Source of the DNA: Candidatus Zixiibacteriota bacterium | Lineage (GTDB): Bacteria > Zixibacteria > MSB-5A5 > GN15 > PGXB01 | Assembly (NCBI GenBank): GCA_016933695.1 | Contig: JAFGAL010000001.1 | Coordinates: 124,001 to 188,000 of the forward strand | DNA: 64,000 nt | Reading direction: 5' to 3' | Made by a program: the position numbers and the translations under genes | In this document: positions 46,758 to 55,304 of the stretch, piece after piece | Numbering within the stretch: the stretch's first letter is position 1 | Layout: each line of letters begins with the position of its first letter | Notes under the pieces: generated by a model | What the model was told of the DNA's origin: nothing | The model's input: the letters and a program-made list of their open reading frames with translations, nothing else | The model's database searches: none

Positions 46758-47993
46758 ATGAATCGCAATTCGAGCACGATGACATTATATCGGCATATTG
46801 CCGTTTTCGGAGCATTGTTTCTGCTATTGCCGGCATTGCTTTATGCAATAGACCCCACCGCGTACGTGGTCAATTCCGAGGGAGAAACACTGTCGAAGAT
46901 AAACCTAACCACCGGCGTGGTGAGCAACAATATCGTTATTCTCGGCACGGACGTGGATTGCTATCCCAATCAAATTATTATTCGTGACACACTGGCATAT
47001 GTAATCAATTCCGGAACCGATGAAATTCAAATCATCGATCTTGTCACCGAACAGACGGTGTCGTTTATCAATACCGGCGCGTCGACCAATCCCTACTGGA
47101 TGGAATTCTCCGACGATCGTTACGCATTCGTGTCGTTTCTGCTTACCAATGAACTGGCCAAAGTTGATATGCAGAAGGGAAATGTCGTGCAAACCATCCC
47201 GGTCGGTCACAGCCCGGAGGGGGTGCTGATCACTCAGGGTAAAGTGTATGTCGCCAACAGCGGTTACAACTGGGGAACCGGCGACTGGGAAATCGGAAGC
47301 GTGATGGTGTATGATATCGCAAGTGAGATGATTATCGATACGGTGTATGTCGACTGGAATCCGCAGTATATGGCGCTTGATGATTCCGGACGTATTCATG
47401 TCGTCTGTACCGGTGATTATTATTCGTCATTCGGGGCAATTGACGTTATCGATCCCGCTACCGACACGATCATGGCGAGTTTTTCTATCGGCGGTTCACC
47501 GGGACAGATCACCATCGGCCCGGATCATGTCGCCTATCTGGCTGGAGCCGGATGGACCTTCTCCGGGTATGTCTATTCGTACAACAGCCTGAATTTCGAT
47601 ATCTATCATGACCAGTCCAATCCGATTACGGTCGACTTGAATTGCATGACTGCGGTGGCGTATCAGGACAGCACCTGTTTCACGGGCAGTTTCACCGATT
47701 TTATCAATATCATCGATTCGTCGGGAGGCGATCTCGGCAGTTACGCGGTCGGCGATGCCCCGGTGCATATCGATTTCAATTATCTGCCGGGCGACGCCAA
47801 CAGTGATTTCGCGGTCAATCTGCTGGATATATTATTTCTGATCGACTGGATTTACACCGAGGGACCGAAACCGTCGTACGCCATGTGGCGGGCGAATGCC
47901 AATGGTGATTTCGCCTATAACCTGCTGGACATTTTGTATTTGATCGAATATGTCTATTCCGACGGTCCGCGCCCGAAAGTCGGCCCCCGCTAG
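46758..47993 (+). CDS. Secreted YncE-like beta-propeller with C-terminal dockerin-like repeats, candidate BtuG-like cobalamin-binding partner
   Basis: PTAYVVNSEGETLSKINLTTG..., AYVINSGTDEIQIIDLVTEQTVSFINTGASTNPYWMEF, IPVGHSPEGVLITQGKVYVANSG propeller blades; GDANSDFAVNLLDILFLIDWIY...NANGDFAYNLLDILYLIEYVY. Confidence 0.8.
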   Translation: MNRNSSTMTLYRHIAVFGALFLLLPALLYAIDPTAYVVNSEGETLSKINLTTGVVSNNIVILGTDVDCYPNQIIIRDTLAYVINSGTDEIQIIDLVTEQTVSFINTGASTNPYWMEFSDDRYAFVSFLLTNELAKVDMQKGNVVQTIPVGHSPEGVLITQGKVYVANSGYNWGTGDWEIGSVMVYDIASEMIIDTVYVDWNPQYMALDDSGRIHVVCTGDYYSSFGAIDVIDPATDTIMASFSIGGSPGQITIGPDHVAYLAGAGWTFSGYVYSYNSLNFDIYHDQSNPITVDLNCMTAVAYQDSTCFTGSFTDFINIIDSSGGDLGSYAVGDAPVHIDFNYLPGDANSDFAVNLLDILFLIDWIYTEGPKPSYAMWRANANGDFAYNLLDILYLIEYVYSDGPRPKVGPR

Positions 47994-48273
47994 GTGAGAT
48001 AATCATTCACCAATACCGGGGCCGGAAAACCGCCCGGCCCCGAATACCCCGGCGCACTCAAGTAATTATCTCCGTATAAGTTAGAGATTTTCGTCAAGAC
48101 CATAACGATCAACCATCGAAAACTCTCGATGTTTTTTACAGAGTCACCCCTCTTTCTCCTGCCATTTAACAAATTCCACCGGCCGATTCTGTACCCAAGA
48201 GTGGATTTTTTGCATCTTGTTTTTTGGAAGGTCCTTTGTAATCGGCTGATTATTAAGGCGCTTAAAATCATAT

Positions 48274-48291
48274 TTGTGAAAATATTCTCTA
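48274..48291. promoter_or_regulatory. Rex-like operator, site 1
   Basis: TTGTGAA-AATA-TTCTCTA resembles TTGTGAAWWWWTTCACAA. Confidence 0.4.
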
Positions 48292-48350
48292 AATGGTTGT
48301 GTTGAACCGAAGTTTTCCATATATTATGAAATGGAGGTATAAACAGTTAT

Positions 48351-48368
48351 TAGTGAAAATTTTCACTA
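48351..48368. promoter_or_regulatory. Rex-like operator, site 2 (18-bp perfect palindrome)
   Basis: TAGTGAAAATTTTCACTA, perfect palindrome, 16/18 to TTGTGAAWWWWTTCACAA, 48 bp upstream of the HdrC-like ATG. Confidence 0.55.
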
Positions 48369-48415
48369 GGAACGACCACGAACTTCCAGTTGAGCTTACA
48401 CATAAAGAGGTTGTA

Positions 48416-48823
48416 ATGCCACAAAAAATCACATCGAAATCCATTGATGACAATCTCAAACGCCGAGCGCGCGAAATCAGCGGACAGATCGCCCAGAAAT
48501 GTTTCCAGTGCGGAACCTGCACCGGCTCCTGTCCCATGATCGAGCATATGAATGTCACCCCCCGGGGACTCATGGCGCTTCTCCAATGGGGTCAGGCCGA
48601 CAAAATAGCCGAAGCCAACACCCCCTGGATTTGCGCGTCATGCCATGTCTGCCAGGTGCGCTGTCCGCGCGGCGTGGAACTGCCGAAAGTCATGGAGGCG
48701 TTGCGCCAGGTAAAACTGCGTACCAATGTCAACCAGATCGAACCCGCCAACCTTCAGCCGGAAGAAATCATCGACCTCCCGCAGATCGCCATGGTTTCGG
48801 GATTCCGCAAGATGACATCGTGA
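48416..48823 (+). CDS. HdrC-like 4Fe-4S dicluster protein
   Basis: CFQCGTCTGSCPM and CASCHVCQVRCPRG; start refined to ATG 48416 (AAAGAGG RBS). Confidence 0.88.
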   Translation: MPQKITSKSIDDNLKRRAREISGQIAQKCFQCGTCTGSCPMIEHMNVTPRGLMALLQWGQADKIAEANTPWICASCHVCQVRCPRGVELPKVMEALRQVKLRTNVNQIEPANLQPEEIIDLPQIAMVSGFRKMTS

Positions 48824-48831
48824 GGTAACCC

Positions 48832-49722
48832 ATGAGTATCAGTTATTATCCCGGCTGTACGCTGAAGACCAAGGCCAAAAACCTGGAAACGTCCGCGCTG
48901 GCAGCGATGGCGGAGCTGGGCATCGAAGTCGAGGAACTTCCCCGCTGGAATTGTTGCGGCGCGGTGTATTCGCTGGCCGACGACGACTTGATTCATATCA
49001 TCGCCCCGGTGCGTGATCTGATCCGGGTCAAAGAGCGCGGCCACGACACGGTTATCACGCTGTGCTCGATGTGTTATAACACGCTGGCACGCGCCAACGA
49101 CCTGATGAAACACGACGAGGAAAAGCGTAAAACCATCAATATGTTCATGGACGAGGAACCGGACTACGCCGGCGAGGTCCGCGTGGTGCACCTGCTGGAC
49201 TATCTTCGCGACGATTACGGGTGGGACAAACTCAAGGAAAAAGTCAAAGTCCCGCTTGCCGGTTTGACAGTCGGGCCGTACTACGGATGCACGCTTTTGC
49301 GTCCGCGCGAGGTCGCATTGGATCGTCCCGACAAGCCGACCCTGTTCAATGAATTCATGGCGGCACTGGGCGCCACCGTGGTCGATTTCCCGATGGGAAC
49401 CGAATGTTGCGGCAGTTACCAGGTGCTGGGCAATCCCGATGCCGCGCTGAAAGTCTCGTATGACATTCTCAACGATGCCAATCAGCACAATATCGAGGCG
49501 CTGGCGCTGACCTGCCCGCTCTGCGATTACAATCTCGGACGGCGGCAGAATCTCATGCGCGACAAGTTCGAGGGCGTGCCGGAAATCCCGGTGTACTATT
49601 TCACGCAGCTATTGGCGGTCGCGCTCGGGCTTTCTCCGGAGGTCTGCCATTTCGAGCTGAACCGGGAAAGCGCCATCGGCCTGTTGAAAGACAAGAATTT
49701 CCTCAAGGAAGTTCCCGCATAA
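48832..49722 (+). CDS. HdrB-like CCG-domain protein
   Basis: YYPGCTLKTKAKNLETSA...WNCCGAVYSL...LCSMCYN and YYGCTLLRP...GTECCGSYQ...TCPLCDYN: two CCG motifs. Confidence 0.92.
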   Translation: MSISYYPGCTLKTKAKNLETSALAAMAELGIEVEELPRWNCCGAVYSLADDDLIHIIAPVRDLIRVKERGHDTVITLCSMCYNTLARANDLMKHDEEKRKTINMFMDEEPDYAGEVRVVHLLDYLRDDYGWDKLKEKVKVPLAGLTVGPYYGCTLLRPREVALDRPDKPTLFNEFMAALGATVVDFPMGTECCGSYQVLGNPDAALKVSYDILNDANQHNIEALALTCPLCDYNLGRRQNLMRDKFEGVPEIPVYYFTQLLAVALGLSPEVCHFELNRESAIGLLKDKNFLKEVPA

Positions 49723-49761
49723 CGATAACAAGAAGTTTGTGTATAAAGTGGCGAGGTTAAG

Positions 49762-50526
49762 ATGAGTACAACCAATGAAGGAAGCGGCGCGGTGGCGGCG
49801 AAGGTCGAAGCCAAGCTGATTCCGATCCACGTCATGGGTAAACGGTACGAGGTGCCGGAATCGCTGACCATCATGAAGGCCATCGAATACGCCGGGTACA
49901 AATACATTCGCGGATGCGGCTGTCGCGGCGGCGTCTGCGGCGCCTGCAGTACGGTGTATCGCAAACCGGGTGACTACAAAATATACACCGGCCTGGCCTG
50001 CCAGACCGTGGTCGAGCCGGAAATGTATCTGACGCAGTTGCCGTTTTATCCGGCCCTGCGCACTACGTATGAATTCTCGGAACTGGAAGGCAAACCGGAA
50101 GAAATCTTCGAGTTGTATCCGGAGTTGTTCCGCTGTGTTGCCTGTAACGCCTGTACCAAGGTATGCCCGATGGATGTCGAGGTGCTGGATTATATCTCGG
50201 CGCTCAAGCGCGGCGATATCAAGGCCGCGGCCGAAATTTCCTTCGACTGTATCCAGTGCGGCCTCTGCGCCAGCCGGTGTTTCGCGGAAATGCCGCAGTA
50301 CCACATCGCTCAGCTGGCACGGCGAATCAACGGGGCGTATTTGACCCCGCGCGCCGAACATCTTAAAACGATGGTCGCGAATATCGAGGCCGGGCGCTTT
50401 GCCGAGGGGCTGAATGAACTGAAGGCGATGGATACCGACACGCTCAAGAAAACCTATCAGGAGCGTGAGCTGGAGCCGGCCACTGCCGGTGACGACTGGA
50501 CGCCCAAAGACACGCGGTATCTCTAA
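49762..50526 (+). CDS. Fumarate reductase/succinate dehydrogenase-like iron-sulfur subunit
   Basis: CGCRGGVCGACSTVYR...C (2Fe-2S); CVACNACTKVCPMD; CIQCGLCASRCFAE. Confidence 0.85.
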   Translation: MSTTNEGSGAVAAKVEAKLIPIHVMGKRYEVPESLTIMKAIEYAGYKYIRGCGCRGGVCGACSTVYRKPGDYKIYTGLACQTVVEPEMYLTQLPFYPALRTTYEFSELEGKPEEIFELYPELFRCVACNACTKVCPMDVEVLDYISALKRGDIKAAAEISFDCIQCGLCASRCFAEMPQYHIAQLARRINGAYLTPRAEHLKTMVANIEAGRFAEGLNELKAMDTDTLKKTYQERELEPATAGDDWTPKDTRYL

Positions 50527-50550
50527 ACAGGATCGAACAAGAGGTTTGTT

Positions 50551-52221
50551 ATGCCATATCCAGAGGAATTAAAACAACTCATCAAGACCGTGGAAAGCAC
50601 CCGCGTCGAACGAGTGGAACGCAAAAAGAAAAACGAGGAAGTCCCGTTTTTAAGTCTCGACCAACGCGCGGAGATGCTGAAATATCATCCCGATGTTAAG
50701 GAAGAGGGGCGTCGTGAACTTATGGTTGGCCCCAGCAAGGGATACCGGATCGCCCATGAAATGGCCGATCTGCTTGAAGCCCGCAGTCGGGTCGATCCGG
50801 CCAAAATCGACCTGTCGAAAATTGACTATGAAACCGACGTGCTGGTGATCGGCGGCGGCGGGGCCGGAACGGCGGCGGCGCTCTATGCCAAAAATAACGG
50901 CGCCAAGGTCATTATCGCCACCAAGCTTCGTCATGGTGACGCCAACACCATGATGGCTGAGGGCGGGATTCAGGCGGCGACCAAGGGACATAAAGATTCG
51001 CCGTATTTTCATTATCTCGACGTGATGGGCGGCGGGCATTTCAAGAATGTCCCGGAACTGGTCGAGACACTGGTGAACAAGGCTCCCGATGCGATCAAGT
51101 GGCTGGAGTCGCTGGGATGCGGATTCTCGAAAGACGCCGACGGCACCTTGCGCACCATTCACGGCGGCGGCACTTCGCGCAAGCGGATGCACTATGCGGC
51201 CGATATCACCGGCGCGGAAATCATGCGGACGATCCGCGACGAAGCCCGCAACTATCCCAATGACATTCATGTGATCGAGTTCTCCCCCGCGGTCGAGTTG
51301 ATTCTCAACGACAAGGGGCATTGCGCGGGCGCGGTGTTGTACAATCTCGAAACCGAAGAATATATCATTGTCAAGGCCAAGGCGGTCGTGATGGCCACCG
51401 GCGGATGCGGACGTCTACACATTCAGGGATTCATGACCACCAACCATTACGGTGCCACCGCCGACGGTATTGTCATGGGATATCGCGCCGGAGTCGGGAT
51501 CTGTTTCCTGCACACGGTGCAGTATCATCCGACCGGTATCGTTTTCCCGGAACAGGCCGAGGGTATTCTGATCACCGAGAAATTCCGCGGCTCCGGGGCG
51601 AACCTGGTCAATATCGACGGCCAGCAGTTTGTCAACGAGCGCGAACCGCGCGACGTGGAAGCCTCCGCGATTATCAAAGAGTGTATCGTCAACGGCAAGG
51701 GCATTCCGACGCCAACCGGCAAACTCGGGATCTGGCTGGACTCCCCGATGATCGATATGCTTCAGGGCGAAGGTACGGTGGAGCGCGAGTTCCCCGGGAA
51801 ATTTATCCTGTATAAACGATTCGGCATCGACATTTCCAAGGAACCGATGCTGATTTACCCGACTTTGCACTATCAGAACGGCGGGCTGGATTTCAAAAAC
51901 ACTGGTGACACCTCGGTGCCCGGGCTGTTTGTCGGCGGCGAGGTCGGCGGCGGCATTCACGGCGAAAACCGCCTGATGGGTAACTCGCTTCTTGACATCA
52001 TGGTCTATGGACGAATCGCCGGCGCATCCGCCGCGGCGTATATCAAAGAGAAATACGAAGACGGCGCGCTGACGCTGGAGCATGTCGTAAAATACAATAA
52101 AGAAGCCGACGAGGCGGGCGTTCCCGAGGACCGGGTGGCTCCGATGATTCTTCCGGACTACACCGATCCGCGCATCCGCGAGCGACAGTTGACCGCGCAT
52201 TACGTGGGAACCCTGCGCTGA
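50551..52221 (+). CDS. Fumarate reductase/succinate dehydrogenase-like flavoprotein subunit
   Basis: VLVIGGGGAGTAAALYAK; MAEGGIQAA; ADGIVMGYRAGVGICFLHTVQYHPTGI; EPRDVEASA; YPTLHYQNGGLDF; GEVGGGIHGENRLMGNSLLDIMVYGRIAG. Confidence 0.9.
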   Translation: MPYPEELKQLIKTVESTRVERVERKKKNEEVPFLSLDQRAEMLKYHPDVKEEGRRELMVGPSKGYRIAHEMADLLEARSRVDPAKIDLSKIDYETDVLVIGGGGAGTAAALYAKNNGAKVIIATKLRHGDANTMMAEGGIQAATKGHKDSPYFHYLDVMGGGHFKNVPELVETLVNKAPDAIKWLESLGCGFSKDADGTLRTIHGGGTSRKRMHYAADITGAEIMRTIRDEARNYPNDIHVIEFSPAVELILNDKGHCAGAVLYNLETEEYIIVKAKAVVMATGGCGRLHIQGFMTTNHYGATADGIVMGYRAGVGICFLHTVQYHPTGIVFPEQAEGILITEKFRGSGANLVNIDGQQFVNEREPRDVEASAIIKECIVNGKGIPTPTGKLGIWLDSPMIDMLQGEGTVEREFPGKFILYKRFGIDISKEPMLIYPTLHYQNGGLDFKNTGDTSVPGLFVGGEVGGGIHGENRLMGNSLLDIMVYGRIAGASAAAYIKEKYEDGALTLEHVVKYNKEADEAGVPEDRVAPMILPDYTDPRIRERQLTAHYVGTLR

Positions 52222-52241
52222 TCGCCCGGCATATGAAGAAC

Positions 52242-52272
52242 GAACCGCCGCGGGTTTCCCCGGCGGTTTTTT
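52242..52272 (+). terminator. Rho-independent terminator
   Basis: AACCGCCG...CGGCGGTTTTTTA. Confidence 0.75.
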
Positions 52273-52330
52273 ATTGGTTTTTTGCTAATGACAAATAATC
52301 TTAGACGAAACCTTTAAAACGGGACGCATT

Positions 52331-52801
52331 ATGATACACCTTGATATCCCCGGCCTCGGACCGATTGAACTGCGGTTTTTGGTATGCGATTATTCCGGCA
52401 CGCTGTCGGTCGACGGCGTTCTGGTGCCGGGAATCGAACGGTATCTCAGCATGGCAAGTCAGCTGCTGGACGTGCACATCATTACTGCCGACACACACGG
52501 CAAGGCGCGTGATCAACTGGCAAAAGTCAACGCCACGGTGCACATTCTCGAGGGGGATTTGCACGATGCGGTAAAAGTCGACTATATCACCTCACTCGGC
52601 GCGGAGTATTGTATTGCACTCGGCAACGGCAACAACGACATCGGGATGTTGCGCGCGGCACGGATCGGCGTGATGGTACTGCTCGAAGAGGGGTGCTCAT
52701 CCGCCGCAATGCAATCCGCCGATATCGTGGTGCGTTCCGCCGCCGATGCCATCGACCTGGTGCTCAATCCCAACCGCCTGAAAGCAACCCTGCGCTGTTA
52801 G
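52331..52801 (+). CDS. HAD-like hydrolase (soluble P-type ATPase-like)
   Basis: VCDYSGTLSVDGVLVPG, ITADTHGKARD, ALGNGNNDIGMLRAARIGVMV. Confidence 0.8.
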   Translation: MIHLDIPGLGPIELRFLVCDYSGTLSVDGVLVPGIERYLSMASQLLDVHIITADTHGKARDQLAKVNATVHILEGDLHDAVKVDYITSLGAEYCIALGNGNNDIGMLRAARIGVMVLLEEGCSSAAMQSADIVVRSAADAIDLVLNPNRLKATLRC

Positions 52802-52808
52802 TATTGTC

Positions 52809-53006
52809 ATGCACTGCCCTAAATGCGAACAGGACGGGAGAGAAAATCCTCTGCACCATCACTGGAACAATATCTACAAATGTTCCAACGGGCATGTCTT
52901 TGCGCTGAAAGTCTCCCCCACTCCCGACGGTCAGGTGTATACAATGGTATTGATCGATCCCGACTCCCCGGATCAGGAATGGACGGTGGATATCAGCGGC
53001 GAATGA
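52809..53006 (+). CDS. Small zinc-ribbon-like protein
   Basis: MHCPKCEQDGRENPLHHHWNNIYKCSNGHVFALKV: CxxC...C motif; weak. Confidence 0.5.
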   Translation: MHCPKCEQDGRENPLHHHWNNIYKCSNGHVFALKVSPTPDGQVYTMVLIDPDSPDQEWTVDISGE

Positions 53007-53054
53007 CTGCTGGCTTTCCCACCGCAAGTGGCCTGTTGAAAAAGCCGGGAAGAT

Positions 53055-53173
53055 GTCATCGCGAGCGATTCCGCCGTAAGGCGGATGACGTGTTGCGATC
53101 TCATTGCATTTTGTTTCATGCTGTTGGAGATTGCTGCGTCGTTCACGATACATCTCGAACTCCTCGCAATGAC
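53055..53173. repeat. Degenerate MITE/REP-like intergenic repeat with terminal inverted repeats
   Basis: GTCATCGCGAG (53055-53065) and CTCGCAATGAC (53163-53173) are inverted copies with 1 mismatch; internal CCGCC-gtaa-GGCGG hairpin and ggagattgctgcgtcgtt. Confidence 0.55.
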
Positions 53174-53306
53174 CTTGTCAACATGCCTCAAGCGGCGGGG
53201 CACCATGATCCATATTAAAAAGATGTAGATACAAGGTCGTAATCTCGTCGAAGATCCCGAGGAACGAGGGAAAGAGTTTCGACATCTTCCTGTACCATTT
53301 AATAAG

Positions 53307-53355
53307 CAATCGTCGAAACACCCTCCCTCACTTTGTTCGGGAGGGGGATTTCGAC
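53307..53355. repeat. Intergenic inverted-repeat (REP-like) hairpin
   Basis: GTCGAAA-ca-CCCTCCC-tcactttgttc-GGGAGGG-gga-TTTCGAC. Confidence 0.55.
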
Positions 53356-53409
53356 GGTATATCATACCACAGTTTATCCTACCACGGTATTGACTTATAT
53401 CATACAAAA

Positions 53410-53434
53410 AGGCGGAATCGAGATGATTCCGCCT
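53410..53434 (-). terminator. Rho-independent terminator downstream of glmS
   Basis: Minus strand AGGCGGAATC-atctc-GATTCCGCCT-TTTT. Confidence 0.88.
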
Positions 53435-53465
53435 GGTATGGTTATTCTCGCAAAGGTATCTAAGA

Positions 53466-55295
53466 CTATTCGACTGTCACGCTCTTGGCCAAATTACGCG
53501 GCTGGTCGACATCGCATCCGCGCAGGACTGCGATATAGTACGCCAGAAGTTGCAACGGGATGATCGACAACAGCGGCGTGAACAGGTGATACGTGTTCGG
53601 CACATAGATCACATGTTTGACCTTGTCGGCGATATCGGTGTCGCCTTCGCTGGCGATGGCGATGACATTGCCGTGTCGCGCCTTGACCTCTTCGATATTG
53701 GAAAGCACTTTATCGTACACCGGGTCTTTCAGCGCAATCACCACCACCGGCATATTCTCGTCGATCAGCGCAATCGGGCCGTGTTTCATCTCCGCGGCGG
53801 GGTATCCCTCGGCGTGGATGTATGAAATCTCCTTGAGCTTCAGCGCACCCTCGAGCGCGGCGGGGTAATTGACACCGCGTCCGAGATAGAGGAAATTGTT
53901 GTGCTGATAGTACTGCTCGGCGATTTTCTTTATTCCATCCTCGTTTTTCAGAATCGTTTCGACCTGTCCCGGAATGGCGTTAAGCTGATTGAGCAGTTCC
54001 ATCCCCTTGACAGGCGACACCTGGCGCATCCGCCCCATCAGCAAAGCGATTGTTGCCAGCACCATCACCTGCGACGTGAACGCCTTGGTTGATGCCACCC
54101 CGATTTCCGGCCCGGCGTGGGTATACACGCCGCCGTCGGTTTCGCGGGCGATCGACGATCCGACCACGTTACAGATTCCCAGCACCGTCGTGCCAGCGTT
54201 CTTGGCTTCGCGCAACGCCGCCAGCGTATCGGCGGTTTCGCCGGACTGGCTGATCACGAACAGCAGGGTCTGTTCATCGATAATCGGCGAGCGATACCGG
54301 AACTCGGAAGCGTATTCCACCTCGACCGGCACCCGCGCCATTTCCTCAATCATGTACTCCCCGATCAGCGCGGCATGCCACGACGTTCCGCAGGCGGTGA
54401 TGATAATGCGTTCGATCTTGCGCAGTTCGTCGTACTGCAGGTTGAGTCCGTTCAGACGCGGGATCCCTTCTTCGAAATTCAATCGTCCGCGGATGGTATT
54501 CCCCAGGGTTATGGGCTGTTCGTGAATCTCTTTCAGCATGAAATGCGGATAGCCGCCTTTTTCGATCTGGTCGAGCGTCATCGACACTTTTTCGATCTGC
54601 GGCGTGCATTTGATCTTTTCGCGTGTGGTGATTTCGAATCCCTTGGAGGTAACCGTGGCGATCTCCCCTTCCCTAAGATACACCGCCCGGTTGGTATGTT
54701 TCAGGATGGCGGAAACATCGGACGCCACGAAATTTTCGCCGTCGCCCTGCCCCACCACCAGCGGCGATCCCTGGCGGGCGGCAACGATAGTGTCCTCGGA
54801 ATGCGAGCAGATCACCGCGATGCCGTAGGTCCCCTCCACCTGCGACAGGGCAATACGCACCGCCTCGGTGAGATCGCCCTCGTAATACTCTTCGACCAGG
54901 TGCACCAACACCTCGGTGTCGGTCTCGGTATCGAATTTATGTCCCTGATTCTGAAGATACGCTTTCAAGGCACGGTAGTTTTCGATAATGCCGTTGTGCA
55001 CGAGTGCTATTTCATGTTTGCTGTCGAAGTGCGGATGCGCGTTGATCACGCTCGGTTCGCCGTGGGTTGCCCAGCGGGTATGCGCGATGCCGTGGGTTGC
55101 AGGATACTCTTTCCCCTCGATGATTTTTTCCAGGCAGGTGATTTTGCCCGCACATTTCTCCGCAAGCAGTCCGTTCCCCTTCTGAGCGAGAACGAATCCC
55201 GCGGAATCATATCCCCGATATTCCAATCGCCGTAATCCGTCCAGCAGAATCGGCAAGGCCTGCCGATTACCCGTATACCCGACTATTCCGCACAT
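53466..55295 (-). CDS. glmS: Glutamine--fructose-6-phosphate aminotransferase (isomerizing)
   Basis: MCGIVGYTGNRQALPILLDGLRRLEYRGYDSAG; SIS domains; DQPRNLAKSVTVE C-terminus. Confidence 0.98.
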   Translation of the reverse strand: MCGIVGYTGNRQALPILLDGLRRLEYRGYDSAGFVLAQKGNGLLAEKCAGKITCLEKIIEGKEYPATHGIAHTRWATHGEPSVINAHPHFDSKHEIALVHNGIIENYRALKAYLQNQGHKFDTETDTEVLVHLVEEYYEGDLTEAVRIALSQVEGTYGIAVICSHSEDTIVAARQGSPLVVGQGDGENFVASDVSAILKHTNRAVYLREGEIATVTSKGFEITTREKIKCTPQIEKVSMTLDQIEKGGYPHFMLKEIHEQPITLGNTIRGRLNFEEGIPRLNGLNLQYDELRKIERIIITACGTSWHAALIGEYMIEEMARVPVEVEYASEFRYRSPIIDEQTLLFVISQSGETADTLAALREAKNAGTTVLGICNVVGSSIARETDGGVYTHAGPEIGVASTKAFTSQVMVLATIALLMGRMRQVSPVKGMELLNQLNAIPGQVETILKNEDGIKKIAEQYYQHNNFLYLGRGVNYPAALEGALKLKEISYIHAEGYPAAEMKHGPIALIDENMPVVVIALKDPVYDKVLSNIEEVKARHGNVIAIASEGDTDIADKVKHVIYVPNTYHLFTPLLSIIPLQLLAYYIAVLRGCDVDQPRNLAKSVTVE

Positions 55296-55304
55296 GTCGT
55301 ATCC

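Noticed and set aside
54117-55235. 372-aa plus-strand ORF opposite glmS
   Set aside because: glmS is unambiguous; this is its antisense shadow.
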